A stretch of DNA of 30,740 nt, from positions 1 to 30,740 of the forward strand of contig CAZRFK010000014.1 in NCBI GenBank assembly GCA_964599275.1, read 5' to 3'. The notes beneath the pieces were generated by a model. The model did not search any database. It had not been told where the DNA came from and saw only the letters and a program-made list of their open reading frames with translations. The stretch is from PUMD01 sp964599275. GTDB lineage: Bacteria > Bacillota > Sulfobacillia > SLMV01. A program made the translations under genes and the position numbers. Each line of letters begins with the position of its first letter. The first letter of the stretch is position 1. Positions 6,977 through 15,140 of this stretch are shown here, in pieces.

Positions 6977-9655
6977 GTGAAGATAAAAAACATGCGTGCT
7001 TTTCCTAGACGGAACATTCACAGCCATCATCCGGTGGTTGAAATTGAAGTAGATCTGCAGGGGCAAAATGGCAGACTTACTTCAGAAGTAGACGGTTTTT
7101 GCCCTCGTTTACTCAGGGCGTTTCCGGGAATAAAGGAACATCACTGTTCCCGAGGATACCCAGGCGGTTTTGTAGAACGACTTTACGAGGGAACTTTGTT
7201 GGGGCATGTAATGGAGCACTTGATTTTGCAGCTGCAAAGCCATGCAGATTGTGATGTGATTTACGGAAAAACAAGAAGACTTCGTTCATCAGAGTACCTT
7301 ATTGTAGTTGAATATGAAAATGAAGAGTTAGTGCAGGTTGCATCTAAACAGGCGTTGAAAATATTACGGGCTCTTATTCGGGGTGAAGAGGTCTCTGAAA
7401 TAGCAGATGTTGCGAGGGAAAAAGTGTTGAAAGCCAAGCGAAAATACGGTCTGGGTCCCAGCACCCGTGCCATTGTTGAAGCTGCCGAACGTCGTGGGAT
7501 CCCCACCATGCGCTTGAATGATCAGAGTCTTTTGCAGTTGGGTTATGGCAGCCAACAGAAGAGAATCCAGGCTACAGTAACTGGCAACACCTCGTGCATC
7601 GGAGTTGATACGGTGTGCGATAAAGTATTGTGTAAAAAGCTGCTCGCAGAAAGCGGAATTAGTGTGCCAGAAGGTGGGGCTGCAGAAGAATGGGAGCAAG
7701 CTATGCAGATCATAAATGAGATTGATAAACCTGTGGTGTTAAAACCAAGATTTGGGAGCCAGGGGGAGGGGGTTAGCTTAAAGCTTACCGACGAAGAAAT
7801 GTGTAGACAGGCGTTTCAACTGGCAAAAGAAATAGACGACCAGGTTTTGATAGAAAAGTATGTCCCGGGCCGACAGTTTCGAGTGCTGGTGGTTGGAAAT
7901 GAGGTTGTCGCGGCAAGTGAGAGGCGACCACCGATGGTTACTGGTGACGGAACAAGTACTATTCGAGATTTGATTGAACAAACAAACAGTGATCCTTTGC
8001 GAGGGGACGATCATGAAGCACCCCTGACCAAAATTGCTATTGACCTGGCAACTAATATGACCTTGAACAGGCAAGGATTCAATCCAGATAGTGTTCCGGA
8101 AGAAGGGGAAGACGTTTATCTCCGAGAGAGTGCGAACCTCAGCACTGGAGGGACAGCGGCCGACATCACTGACACCGTCCATCCTTCAATAAAGCGTATG
8201 TGTGAAAGAGCTGCAAGGGTTATGGGTATGGACGTAGCTGGCATTGATCTGGTAGCTGCTGACCTGTCAAAAACGCTCAGAGATGAAGACTCTGAGGTTA
8301 CTGTCGTTGAAATCAATGCCGCTCCCGGATTGCGAATGCACCAGTCACCATCAGAAGGCAAAAGCAGGGATGTTGCACAAGCCATAGTGGACCAATTATT
8401 TCCCTCCAGTGAAGCTGGAGGGCGGATCCCCATTATGGCTATCACGGGAAGTAATGGGAAGACGACGACAGCCCGGCTGATTGCTCACATACTCAGAGAA
8501 GCTGATTACAAAGTCGGCTTGACCACCACTGACGGAATATTTATTAATGAAGAGCTTGTTGTGAAGGGAGATACCACTGGTCCCTGGAGCTCACGACTTG
8601 TATTGCGCGATCCCTGTGTGGATGCAGCTGTACTGGAGGTTGCTCGTGGTGGGATCATACACGGGGGATTGAGCTTCGATTATTGTGACGTTGGCTTAGT
8701 TACCAACATCAGCGGGGATCATCTGGGACAAGACGGAATTGAAACCATCGATGATCTGGTTCGCGTAAAATCTTTGATCGTAGAGACAGTGCCTCGCTGG
8801 GGAAAAGCAGTTCTGAATGCTGATGACCCAAAAGTGATGGATATGCAGTCTGAATGTATCGGGGAAAAAGTACTTTTCAGCGTGGAAGATCCCAATCTAT
8901 CATTGTTAAAACATCTTAATGCTGGACATGTTGGGGTTTATGTGAGTGAAGGTCAATTGAAATGGGCGCGAGGTAGAAAAGTCACACCGCTGGTTAAATT
9001 GGCCGATGTACCTATAACTATGGGAGGACGTTTGAAACATAATGTTGAGAACCTGGCTGCTGCAGTAGCGTCTGCACTTGCCCTGGGTATCTCAACGACC
9101 ACAATAAGCAAAGCTGTTCATAGTTTTGCTCCTGAACAGCACAACCCAGGTCGTTTTGAGGTTTTTTCCGTAGGTGGCCGGGCGGTTGTAGTCGATTATG
9201 CGCACAACCACGCAGGGTTCTCAGCAACTTTGGAAGCGGTGGATGAATTAAATTTTTCCCAGGTTGTTGGAGTTGTTGGGATGCCGGCAAATCGCAGAGA
9301 CCGTGATTTAAAGGTTGCAGGACGTCTGGCAGCTGACTTTCTGGATCGTATGATAATAAAGGAAGATAAAGATAAGAAGGGTCGTAAAGAAGGAGAAGCG
9401 GCCAGTTTACTGTTGGATGGAGTTGTGCAGGCTTCTAATCCAGCAGAAAATGTCCAGGTGATTCTGGATGAACAGGAAGCTATTAAGACGGCTCTTAGCA
9501 TGACGTCCCAGGATGAAGCCGTTGTAGTTTTTTATGAAAAGTATGATCCAGTTGTGCAAGCATTGAAACAGTGGTCTCGCAACAATGGAAAAGACATGAC
9601 TAAGCTGGCTTCAGAACAGATTACTGAAGAAGCATCGTCTGTAGCTTGGGTATAG
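6977..9655 (+). CDS. cphA: Cyanophycin synthetase
   Basis: Cyanophycin synthetase polymerises aspartate and arginine into the storage polymer multi-L-arginyl-poly-L-aspartate using ATP. The protein has 892 residues, the usual size. Residues about 1-160 are the N-terminal domain with EHHCSRGYPGGFVERLYEGT and GHVMEHLILQLQ. Residues about 210-470 are the ATP-grasp domain (VVLKPRFGSQGEGVSL). Residues about 480-890 are Mur ligase-like, with the P-loop GSNGKTTTA (Lys495), LEVARGGIIHGGL and VVVDYAHNHAGF. The GTG at 6977 follows GAGGGGGG by eight bases. The longer frame from 6839 overlaps the protease gene and lacks homology there. No S51 cyanophycinase gene is nearby. Confidence 0.95.
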   Translation: MKIKNMRAFPRRNIHSHHPVVEIEVDLQGQNGRLTSEVDGFCPRLLRAFPGIKEHHCSRGYPGGFVERLYEGTLLGHVMEHLILQLQSHADCDVIYGKTRRLRSSEYLIVVEYENEELVQVASKQALKILRALIRGEEVSEIADVAREKVLKAKRKYGLGPSTRAIVEAAERRGIPTMRLNDQSLLQLGYGSQQKRIQATVTGNTSCIGVDTVCDKVLCKKLLAESGISVPEGGAAEEWEQAMQIINEIDKPVVLKPRFGSQGEGVSLKLTDEEMCRQAFQLAKEIDDQVLIEKYVPGRQFRVLVVGNEVVAASERRPPMVTGDGTSTIRDLIEQTNSDPLRGDDHEAPLTKIAIDLATNMTLNRQGFNPDSVPEEGEDVYLRESANLSTGGTAADITDTVHPSIKRMCERAARVMGMDVAGIDLVAADLSKTLRDEDSEVTVVEINAAPGLRMHQSPSEGKSRDVAQAIVDQLFPSSEAGGRIPIMAITGSNGKTTTARLIAHILREADYKVGLTTTDGIFINEELVVKGDTTGPWSSRLVLRDPCVDAAVLEVARGGIIHGGLSFDYCDVGLVTNISGDHLGQDGIETIDDLVRVKSLIVETVPRWGKAVLNADDPKVMDMQSECIGEKVLFSVEDPNLSLLKHLNAGHVGVYVSEGQLKWARGRKVTPLVKLADVPITMGGRLKHNVENLAAAVASALALGISTTTISKAVHSFAPEQHNPGRFEVFSVGGRAVVVDYAHNHAGFSATLEAVDELNFSQVVGVVGMPANRRDRDLKVAGRLAADFLDRMIIKEDKDKKGRKEGEAASLLLDGVVQASNPAENVQVILDEQEAIKTALSMTSQDEAVVVFYEKYDPVVQALKQWSRNNGKDMTKLASEQITEEASSVAWV

Positions 9656-9661
9656 AGTTTT

Positions 9662-9742
9662 CCCCCCGAGGTGCATTGTTAATTTCTTGGTTACAGTTTA
9701 TATTTTGAGTAACTGAGTGAATGATGCGGTTATCTCGGGGGG
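9662..9742 (+). promoter_or_regulatory. Long-range inverted repeat pairing with the ispE SD
   Basis: CCCCCCGAG (9662-9670), seven bases after the cphA stop, is perfectly complementary to CTCGGGGGG (9734-9742). The latter forms most of the G9 run (9737-9745) that acts as the ispE SD. Pairing would hide the ribosome binding site. The 63-base spacer has no obvious structure of its own. Confidence 0.5.
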
Positions 9743-9755
9743 GGGTAAGATCCAA

Positions 9756-10727
9756 ATGGATGATTTACCTGAAGAGCGATTGACATTAAAAACTTTTGCC
9801 AAGATAAATTTAGGTTTAAATGTACAAGGTAAAAGGTCTGATGGGATGCACACCATCAGGTCTGTTATGCAGTTAATAGATCTCCATGATGTACTTCATT
9901 TTGGATTTAAACCCTCCTCCAGGATTCTGATTTCCTGCCAGCATCCACTGGTTCCTGACCGCGAGCGTTCTGAAGAGAACATAATTTACCGGGCTGCAAA
10001 AATATTTGGCATGCAGGATGGTGTGGAGGTCTTTCTGAAAAAAAACATACCGGTGGGTGCTGGGTTGGGAGGAGGAAGTAGTAATGCTGCCGGCACAGCT
10101 GCGATGGTGGCCTGCATATTACAGGGGTGTAGTCCTGATCAGATAAGAAATTGGCAGAAAAAAGCTGTTGCTCTAGGTGCTGATGTTCCGTTTTTCTTTG
10201 GGGGTGGTACTCAGATTGCCCGAGGACTGGGGGGGGAATTAGAAGCTCTCCCGCCCATGGAGGATTATTGGATAGTACTCCTTTGCCCACCTGTTGCCTG
10301 TAGCACAGGGGAGATTTATCAGATCTGGGATGCTCTTGAGCAAAATCATACCGCAAGAGAAGTTCCATTTGAAAAAATCAAGCAAGCCTGTATTGAGGGA
10401 ACCTTGTTGGATGTTTTCCCCCTTTTGCAAAATGACTTGGAGAATGCTGCTTTGAGACGTTATCCGTCTTTGGTAAAATGGAAAGAAATGCTTCATGATA
10501 TCAGTGGAAGGCCAGTTTTGATGAGTGGAAGTGGCTCCACCTTCTTTACCCTTTACAGAAACTCAAAGCAAGCATACTCAGATCATCATAAACTCAAACA
10601 GTGCATCCAGAATTATAATGGGGCGAGGTCTTTCTTAGCATCGTTTCGCTCAGGACCCGGTTGGAGTGTCGTGTCCGGGAGGGAGAAATCTAATGAGGGA
10701 AGAGACACAGAAAACTTTTCGGGGTGA
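9756..10727 (+). CDS. ispE: 4-diphosphocytidyl-2-C-methyl-D-erythritol kinase
   Basis: IspE is a GHMP kinase that phosphorylates CDP-methylerythritol with ATP in the MEP pathway to isoprenoid precursors. The match is clear: FAKINLGLNV with Lys16, the glycine-rich ATP loop PVGAGLGGGSSNAAG at 99-113, the catalytic Asp143 in GADVPFF, and the C-terminal MSGSGSTFF. The protein has 323 residues from the ATG at 9756, longer than the usual 285 because of a C-terminal tail. The ATG is preferred over GTG 9717 because nine Gs lie ten bases upstream and the family motif starts close after it. The 3' end overlaps the next gene by 35 bases, suggesting coupled translation. Position matches Bacillus ispE. 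Confidence 0.95.
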   Translation: MDDLPEERLTLKTFAKINLGLNVQGKRSDGMHTIRSVMQLIDLHDVLHFGFKPSSRILISCQHPLVPDRERSEENIIYRAAKIFGMQDGVEVFLKKNIPVGAGLGGGSSNAAGTAAMVACILQGCSPDQIRNWQKKAVALGADVPFFFGGGTQIARGLGGELEALPPMEDYWIVLLCPPVACSTGEIYQIWDALEQNHTAREVPFEKIKQACIEGTLLDVFPLLQNDLENAALRRYPSLVKWKEMLHDISGRPVLMSGSGSTFFTLYRNSKQAYSDHHKLKQCIQNYNGARSFLASFRSGPGWSVVSGREKSNEGRDTENFSG

Positions 10728-11481
10728 TGTGCGAGCAGTAATATTGGCTGGAGCTGAGAATGAGGGTCCATTGTCTGAAGTCTCAGATGAGAAGTTTGAA
10801 GCCATGATTCGCCTGGATGAAACAACTCTGCTCGAACATGTTGTGCAGGCATGCTCTACTTCTAAACATATAGATGAGATAACAGTCGTAGGTTATAATG
10901 AGTTTTGTCAGGAAGAAAACTACTGCTACCAGTTGGTTTCAGCCGGTAAAACCTTTATTGACAGTCTTCAGCAGGGTCTAAAAGGAGCTGGTGATGCCGA
11001 CTACCTGCTTTACTGTACCGCAGATGCTCCTTTGATAACTGGTGAGGCTCTGGACGATTTCATTGATCGGTGCTCAGATGCTGAAAAAGAGTTTTATGCC
11101 TGTGTGGTGAAGAAAGCAGTAGTAAAAGACAGTTTCGGTGATGACGTTGAGAGAACCTGGGCAAATTTGCGAGAAGGTCAAATAACTCTGGGATGTTGCT
11201 TTCTGGGTTCCGTGGATGCTATTCGCAAGGTAATTCCAGTGTTGAAACGCCTTCATGCTGTTCGTAAAAACTTGTTCAAAATGGCCTGGATTCTGGGTCT
11301 GAAATTTATTCTAAAATACCTTTTAAGGCAAGCTGGCCTTGAGGATATTGAAAATTTGTTTGCCCGAACACTACGTGTGAGGGGGCAAGCTGTGCTGAGT
11401 CCCTATGCCGAAATGGCGCATGACATCGACAAACCGCAAGATCTTGAAGCAGCACGAAGGTGGATGGACAGCAGGGTATAG
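10693..11481 (+). CDS. MobA-like NTP transferase domain protein
   Basis: A 262-residue nucleotidyltransferase-fold protein. The N-terminus AVILAGAENEGPL is a variant of the nucleotide-binding loop (usually LAGGxGxRxG) and lacks its basic end. LLYCTADAPLITGEAL carries the metal-binding Asp111. This suggests transfer of a nucleotide to a sugar phosphate or cofactor, but the substrate cannot be read from sequence. The C-terminal half includes a hydrophobic helix (LKFILKYLLRQAG). GGGAGGGAGA precedes the ATG by about seven bases. It overlaps ispE and precedes spoVG, in the place where B. subtilis has purR and yabJ. The altered loop could mean reduced or different activity. Confidence 0.8.
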   Translation: MREETQKTFRGDVRAVILAGAENEGPLSEVSDEKFEAMIRLDETTLLEHVVQACSTSKHIDEITVVGYNEFCQEENYCYQLVSAGKTFIDSLQQGLKGAGDADYLLYCTADAPLITGEALDDFIDRCSDAEKEFYACVVKKAVVKDSFGDDVERTWANLREGQITLGCCFLGSVDAIRKVIPVLKRLHAVRKNLFKMAWILGLKFILKYLLRQAGLEDIENLFARTLRVRGQAVLSPYAEMAHDIDKPQDLEAARRWMDSRV

Positions 11482-11600
11482 GCTATCGAAGAAATTACCT
11501 GCAAAAAGCATCCAGTAATAGGAAGGATTTCCCATGTCCAGGGAGAAAGCTGCATTATGATGGGGGTTAAAGTATCTGGCTGAAAGAAGGAGGAAGAGTT

Positions 11601-11891
11601 TTGACTATTACTGAGGTGCGTATGCGAAGGATTGATTCAACCGATAGGACCAAGGCTGTAGCATCACTGACCTTTGATGACTCCTTTGTGGTACATGAAG
11701 TTGAGCTTGTCCAGCGGCGTGACGAAATATATGTATCCATGCCCAGTCGTCGTTTGCCTGGAGGCGACTATCTGGATATTGCTCATCCAGTTAATTCAAG
11801 AACCCGAAACTACATCAAAGACGAGATGCTTCGTGTTTATGAAGAGGCTCTACAGGAAGGAAGACGACAATATAGAGCAGTGAGTCGATGA
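11601..11891 (+). CDS. spoVG: Septation/sporulation regulator SpoVG
   Basis: SpoVG is a small nucleic-acid-binding regulator that affects asymmetric septation and cortex formation in Bacillus and virulence or cell-wall genes in other Firmicutes. The 96-residue protein has the family pattern: ITEVRMRRI, ASLTFDDSFVVHEVELV, VSMPSRR and DIAHPVNSRTRNYI. The start is TTG, supported by AAGGAGG seven bases upstream. There is no ATG in frame close by except codon 8. It lies before glmU as in Bacillus. A sigma-H-like AGGATTT occurs near 11524, but I see no matching -10, so regulation is not shown. Confidence 0.96.
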   Translation: MTITEVRMRRIDSTDRTKAVASLTFDDSFVVHEVELVQRRDEIYVSMPSRRLPGGDYLDIAHPVNSRTRNYIKDEMLRVYEEALQEGRRQYRAVSR

Positions 11892-11992
11892 TGCTTTTCG
11901 CGGGGAGTGGTGGTTTGTACTGCTCCTCGCAGTATGTATTTACCAGAAGGTTGTACAGTAGAATCTTTTTGTGGGAAGGTGATCGAAGAGCC

Positions 11993-13402
11993 ATGTCTAA
12001 AGATTTTGGAAGCCTGATACTTGCAGCTGGGCAGGGGACCAGAATGAAATCAGAACTGCTGAAGGTACTTCATCCAATAATGGGAATTCCCATGGTTTCA
12101 CTGGTAGTGGATGCAGTTAAAGAAGCCGGCATTACAAAACCTGCGGTGGTTATAGGTCATCAGGGGGATAAGGTACGACAAACTTTAAAGGAGCAGGTAA
12201 GATACGTACACCAGGAGGAACAGCGGGGCACCGGACATGCGGTGATGGTTGCCTCGGAATGGCTAGAACAGTTGCAGGATGTACTTGTTCTCTACGGTGA
12301 TACTCCCCTTGTTACTCCGGGTCTGCTGAATCGTTTGATGAAACGTCATCGAGAAAGTAGTGCTGCTGCTACCTTACTGACTGCTGAGGTTGATGACCCT
12401 GAAGATTTGGGGCGGGTAGTTCGCGATGAACAGGGCGAGATGGTATCTATCGTTGAGGAAGCTGATGCTTCCCATGCAGAGTCAGCAATAAACGAAATCA
12501 ACACAGCAATTGCCTGTTTCAAGGTTGAGCCTCTCCTGGAGATGCTGCCGCTTTTAGAACCTGATAATGAGCAGGGAGAGTATTATCTACCTGATGTTTT
12601 CGAGCTGCAGCTGAAAAAGGAGTACAATGTGCAGACGGTCAAAGCTGCAGATGCTCAGGAAGTAATCGGGGTAAACACCCGCCGTGGTCTGGCAGAGGCT
12701 ACTGAAATTTTCCGGGCCCGCATAATTGACGAAGTTATGGCACGAGGAGTTACAGTTACAGATCCTGCCACCACCTGGATCAGTCCGCACGCCTGCATAG
12801 AGCAGGATACCGTTATACTGCCCTTCACCACACTTGAAGGTCACTGTAAAATAGGTAAGGGATGCCGTATTGGGCCTATGGCTCATCTGGCTAATTCAAA
12901 TACGGGCTGCGAAACCCAGGTGTGGTATTCAATGGTAGAGGATTCTCAGCTGGGTGACGGGGTGGTGGTTGGTCCATTTGCGCATCTGAGACCCGGAAAT
13001 ATTATTGCTGATGAGGTCAAAATAGGTAATTTTGCTGAGCTGAAGAACTCTGAAGTTGGTAGGGGAAGCAAGATCCCTCACCACAGTTACGTAGGTGATG
13101 CTTCGTTGGGTGATGACATCAACATGGGGGCAGGCGCCATCACTGTAAATTATGATGGGCGCAAAAAACATCAAACTACCATTAAAAATGGGGCATTTGT
13201 CGGGTGTAACAGCAACCTCATAGCGCCGTTGAGAATAGGGGAAAGAGGATTTGTCGCTGCAGGCTCGACCGTCAGTGAGGACGTTCCCCCGGAGAGCCTG
13301 GCTATAGAACGCGCCCAACATGAAAACAGAGAAGGGTGGGTACGGCGCAGGTTTCCCATCGAAGAAATCGATGATGACTCAAAAACTCCCTGCGAGGAGT
13401 GA
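11993..13402 (+). CDS. glmU: Bifunctional UDP-GlcNAc pyrophosphorylase / GlcN-1-P acetyltransferase
   Basis: GlmU acetylates glucosamine-1-phosphate and then couples it to UTP, giving UDP-GlcNAc for peptidoglycan and other envelope polymers. Both domains are present in 469 residues. The N-terminal Rossmann pyrophosphorylase (about 1-235) has LAAGQGTRMKS, GTGHAVM and LYGDTPLV. The C-terminal left-handed beta-helix acetyltransferase (about 255-455) has HLRPG, NFAELKNSEVG, the catalytic-region His363 in IPHHSYVGDA and GAGAITVNYDG. The ATG at 11993 follows GGAAGGTGAT. The open frame extends upstream to 11888, but that part has no homology. Its stop overlaps the prs ribosome binding site region. 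Confidence 0.97.
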   Translation: MSKDFGSLILAAGQGTRMKSELLKVLHPIMGIPMVSLVVDAVKEAGITKPAVVIGHQGDKVRQTLKEQVRYVHQEEQRGTGHAVMVASEWLEQLQDVLVLYGDTPLVTPGLLNRLMKRHRESSAAATLLTAEVDDPEDLGRVVRDEQGEMVSIVEEADASHAESAINEINTAIACFKVEPLLEMLPLLEPDNEQGEYYLPDVFELQLKKEYNVQTVKAADAQEVIGVNTRRGLAEATEIFRARIIDEVMARGVTVTDPATTWISPHACIEQDTVILPFTTLEGHCKIGKGCRIGPMAHLANSNTGCETQVWYSMVEDSQLGDGVVVGPFAHLRPGNIIADEVKIGNFAELKNSEVGRGSKIPHHSYVGDASLGDDINMGAGAITVNYDGRKKHQTTIKNGAFVGCNSNLIAPLRIGERGFVAAGSTVSEDVPPESLAIERAQHENREGWVRRRFPIEEIDDDSKTPCEE

Positions 13403-13407
13403 TATCG

Positions 13408-14379
13408 ATGAATATGCATGACACTCAACTGAAACTGTTTTGTGGAAATGCCAATCGTAATCTTTCCGCGGCTATTGCTGACTCTATTGACCGTAACATT
13501 GCAGATATGCAGGTGGGACATTTTGCTGATGGAGAATGTCAGGTCAAAATCGAGGAAAATGCGCGCGGGACTGATGCCTTTGTTATTCAGCCCACATGTC
13601 CCCCGGTGAATGAAAAGCTTATGGAGCTATTAGTGATCATTGACGCTTTGCGCAGAGCATCAGCTCGACGCATCACTGCAGTTGTACCTTATTTTGGCTA
13701 CGCCCGACAGGATCGCAAGACTAGAGGCAGGGAACCTATTACTGCAAAACTGGTTGCCAACCTGATTACAGAAGCTGGGGCGGACAGAGTTCTGACGATT
13801 GATTTACATGCTGGACAGATACAGGGCTTTTTTGATATACCGCTGGATCATCTTTCAGGTATTCCAATAATGACGGGATATTTCAGACAGAAAGAATTTG
13901 ATGAGCTGGTGGTGGTTTCCCCAGATGCTGGGGGAGTTAGCCGTGCTCGTGACATGGCTGACAGGTTGGGAGTAGGGATTGCGATTGTGGACAAGTACCG
14001 ATCACGTCCCAACGTGTCAGAGGTCATGAACATAATCGGTAATGTAGATGGAAAAACAGCTCTACTGGTGGATGAGATGATTGATACAGGGGGTACCCTG
14101 TGCCGGGCAGCTGAAGCCCTCAAAAAAGGTGGAGCACAGCGGGTGTTAGCTGCTGCGACACATGCACTTCTGACTGATCCTGCATCGCAACGATTAGAAC
14201 AAGCCCCAATAGATGAGGTTGTCGTTTGCGACACAGTTCCGACAGGACCTGATTTGATGGACAAGCTGGTTGTTCTGTCTGTCGCCTCACTTTTAGGTGA
14301 AGCCATTGAGCGCATCCATGAAGACCGTTCGGTCAGTGCTCTGTTCGATATTGAGGGTGATTCGCAGGGGGTGGTTTGA
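13408..14379 (+). CDS. prs: Ribose-phosphate pyrophosphokinase (PRPP synthetase)
   Basis: Prs makes PRPP from ribose-5-phosphate and ATP, feeding purine, pyrimidine, histidine, tryptophan and NAD synthesis. The 323-residue protein has the flexible-loop region YFGYARQDRKTRGREPI, the active-site DLHAGQIQGFF (Asp132-His134) and the PRPP-binding loop VDEMIDTGGTL (Asp222-Thr230). The ATG at 13408 is preferred, since GAGGAG ends eight bases before it. A GTG at 13399 overlaps the glmU stop and the SD itself. glmU and prs are five bases apart and surely cotranscribed, the order found in most Firmicutes. Confidence 0.97.
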   Translation: MNMHDTQLKLFCGNANRNLSAAIADSIDRNIADMQVGHFADGECQVKIEENARGTDAFVIQPTCPPVNEKLMELLVIIDALRRASARRITAVVPYFGYARQDRKTRGREPITAKLVANLITEAGADRVLTIDLHAGQIQGFFDIPLDHLSGIPIMTGYFRQKEFDELVVVSPDAGGVSRARDMADRLGVGIAIVDKYRSRPNVSEVMNIIGNVDGKTALLVDEMIDTGGTLCRAAEALKKGGAQRVLAAATHALLTDPASQRLEQAPIDEVVVCDTVPTGPDLMDKLVVLSVASLLGEAIERIHEDRSVSALFDIEGDSQGVV

Positions 14380-14435
14380 CAGCAGGTGGCGTGCGTAATA
14401 GCATAGGATTCGGATCAATATGAGGAGGTAGGAGA

Positions 14436-15122
14436 ATGAGTCAAGAAGTAACATTGAAAGCAAGTGTAAGAGAGCCCGGTCATCCCAACCGCTTGCGACA
14501 GAAAGGGTACGTACCAGTTGTCCTTTACGGACAGAATGTTGATAACATTCCACTCAAGGTGGAAGAGTCCGATCTGACGCAGGCCCTAACTGTGGGAGCC
14601 CATCGGGGTCTTATGAATCTGACAATTGAAGACGAGAATGTTTCAGATGAAAAAGAACGGGTGGTCATGGTTCGCGAAATTCAACGTCACCCAGTAAAAC
14701 GCAACGTGCTCCATATGGACCTTTATCAGGTAGATATGGATACTGAACTGACTACAGAGGTACCGGTTCGACTGCTTGGTGTTGAGGAAGCTACCACAGG
14801 GATTGCTGTAGTTCAGAGGGGACTGCGTGAACTCACTGTTGAATGTCTGCCTATAAATATACCTGATTACATCGAGGTGGATATTTCTGAACTCGAGCTT
14901 GGTGATAGTATCGTTGTTGCTGATGTTGAATCTCCTGAAGGAGTCGAGATTCTCAGTGAGCCTGATGATAATATCATCACCCTCGTTTCTCCGAGAATGG
15001 AGGAAGAGGAAGAAGAAGAGGAAGAAGAACTCCTCATAGACGAAGATATGGAACCAGAATTGATAGGCGAAGAAGACGAGGAGGAAGAAGAGGAATTCCC
15101 CGAGGAGGAGCCGCAAGGATAA
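14436..15122 (+). CDS. rplY: Large ribosomal subunit protein bL25 (general stress protein Ctc)
   Basis: A 228-residue bL25 of the long TL5/CTC type, which binds 5S rRNA. Residues about 1-93 are the 5S-binding L25 domain (ASVREPG, LRQKGYVPVVLYG, VREIQRHPVKRNVLHMDL). Residues about 95-187 are the C-terminal beta domain (EVPVRLLGVEEA, GLRELTVECLPINIP). After residue 187 comes a 41-residue tail made almost wholly of glutamate and aspartate. Many family members have short acidic tails, but this one is long and has two Glu runs. A strong SD (AGGAGGT) precedes the ATG. It sits between prs and pth as ctc does in B. subtilis. Confidence 0.96.
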   Translation: MSQEVTLKASVREPGHPNRLRQKGYVPVVLYGQNVDNIPLKVEESDLTQALTVGAHRGLMNLTIEDENVSDEKERVVMVREIQRHPVKRNVLHMDLYQVDMDTELTTEVPVRLLGVEEATTGIAVVQRGLRELTVECLPINIPDYIEVDISELELGDSIVVADVESPEGVEILSEPDDNIITLVSPRMEEEEEEEEEELLIDEDMEPELIGEEDEEEEEEFPEEEPQG

Positions 15123-15140
15123 AGAAAGAGGAGACCTGGT

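Noticed and set aside
9717..9755. GTG start for ispE at 9717
   Set aside because: It would put the G9 run inside the coding region and has no SD of its own. ATG 9756 uses the G-run as its SD and fits the family's N-terminus.
11888..11992. Upstream extension of the glmU frame to ATG 11888
   Set aside because: Thirty-five residues with no similarity to GlmU and no SD before 11888. ATG 11993 has an SD and starts the conserved domain.
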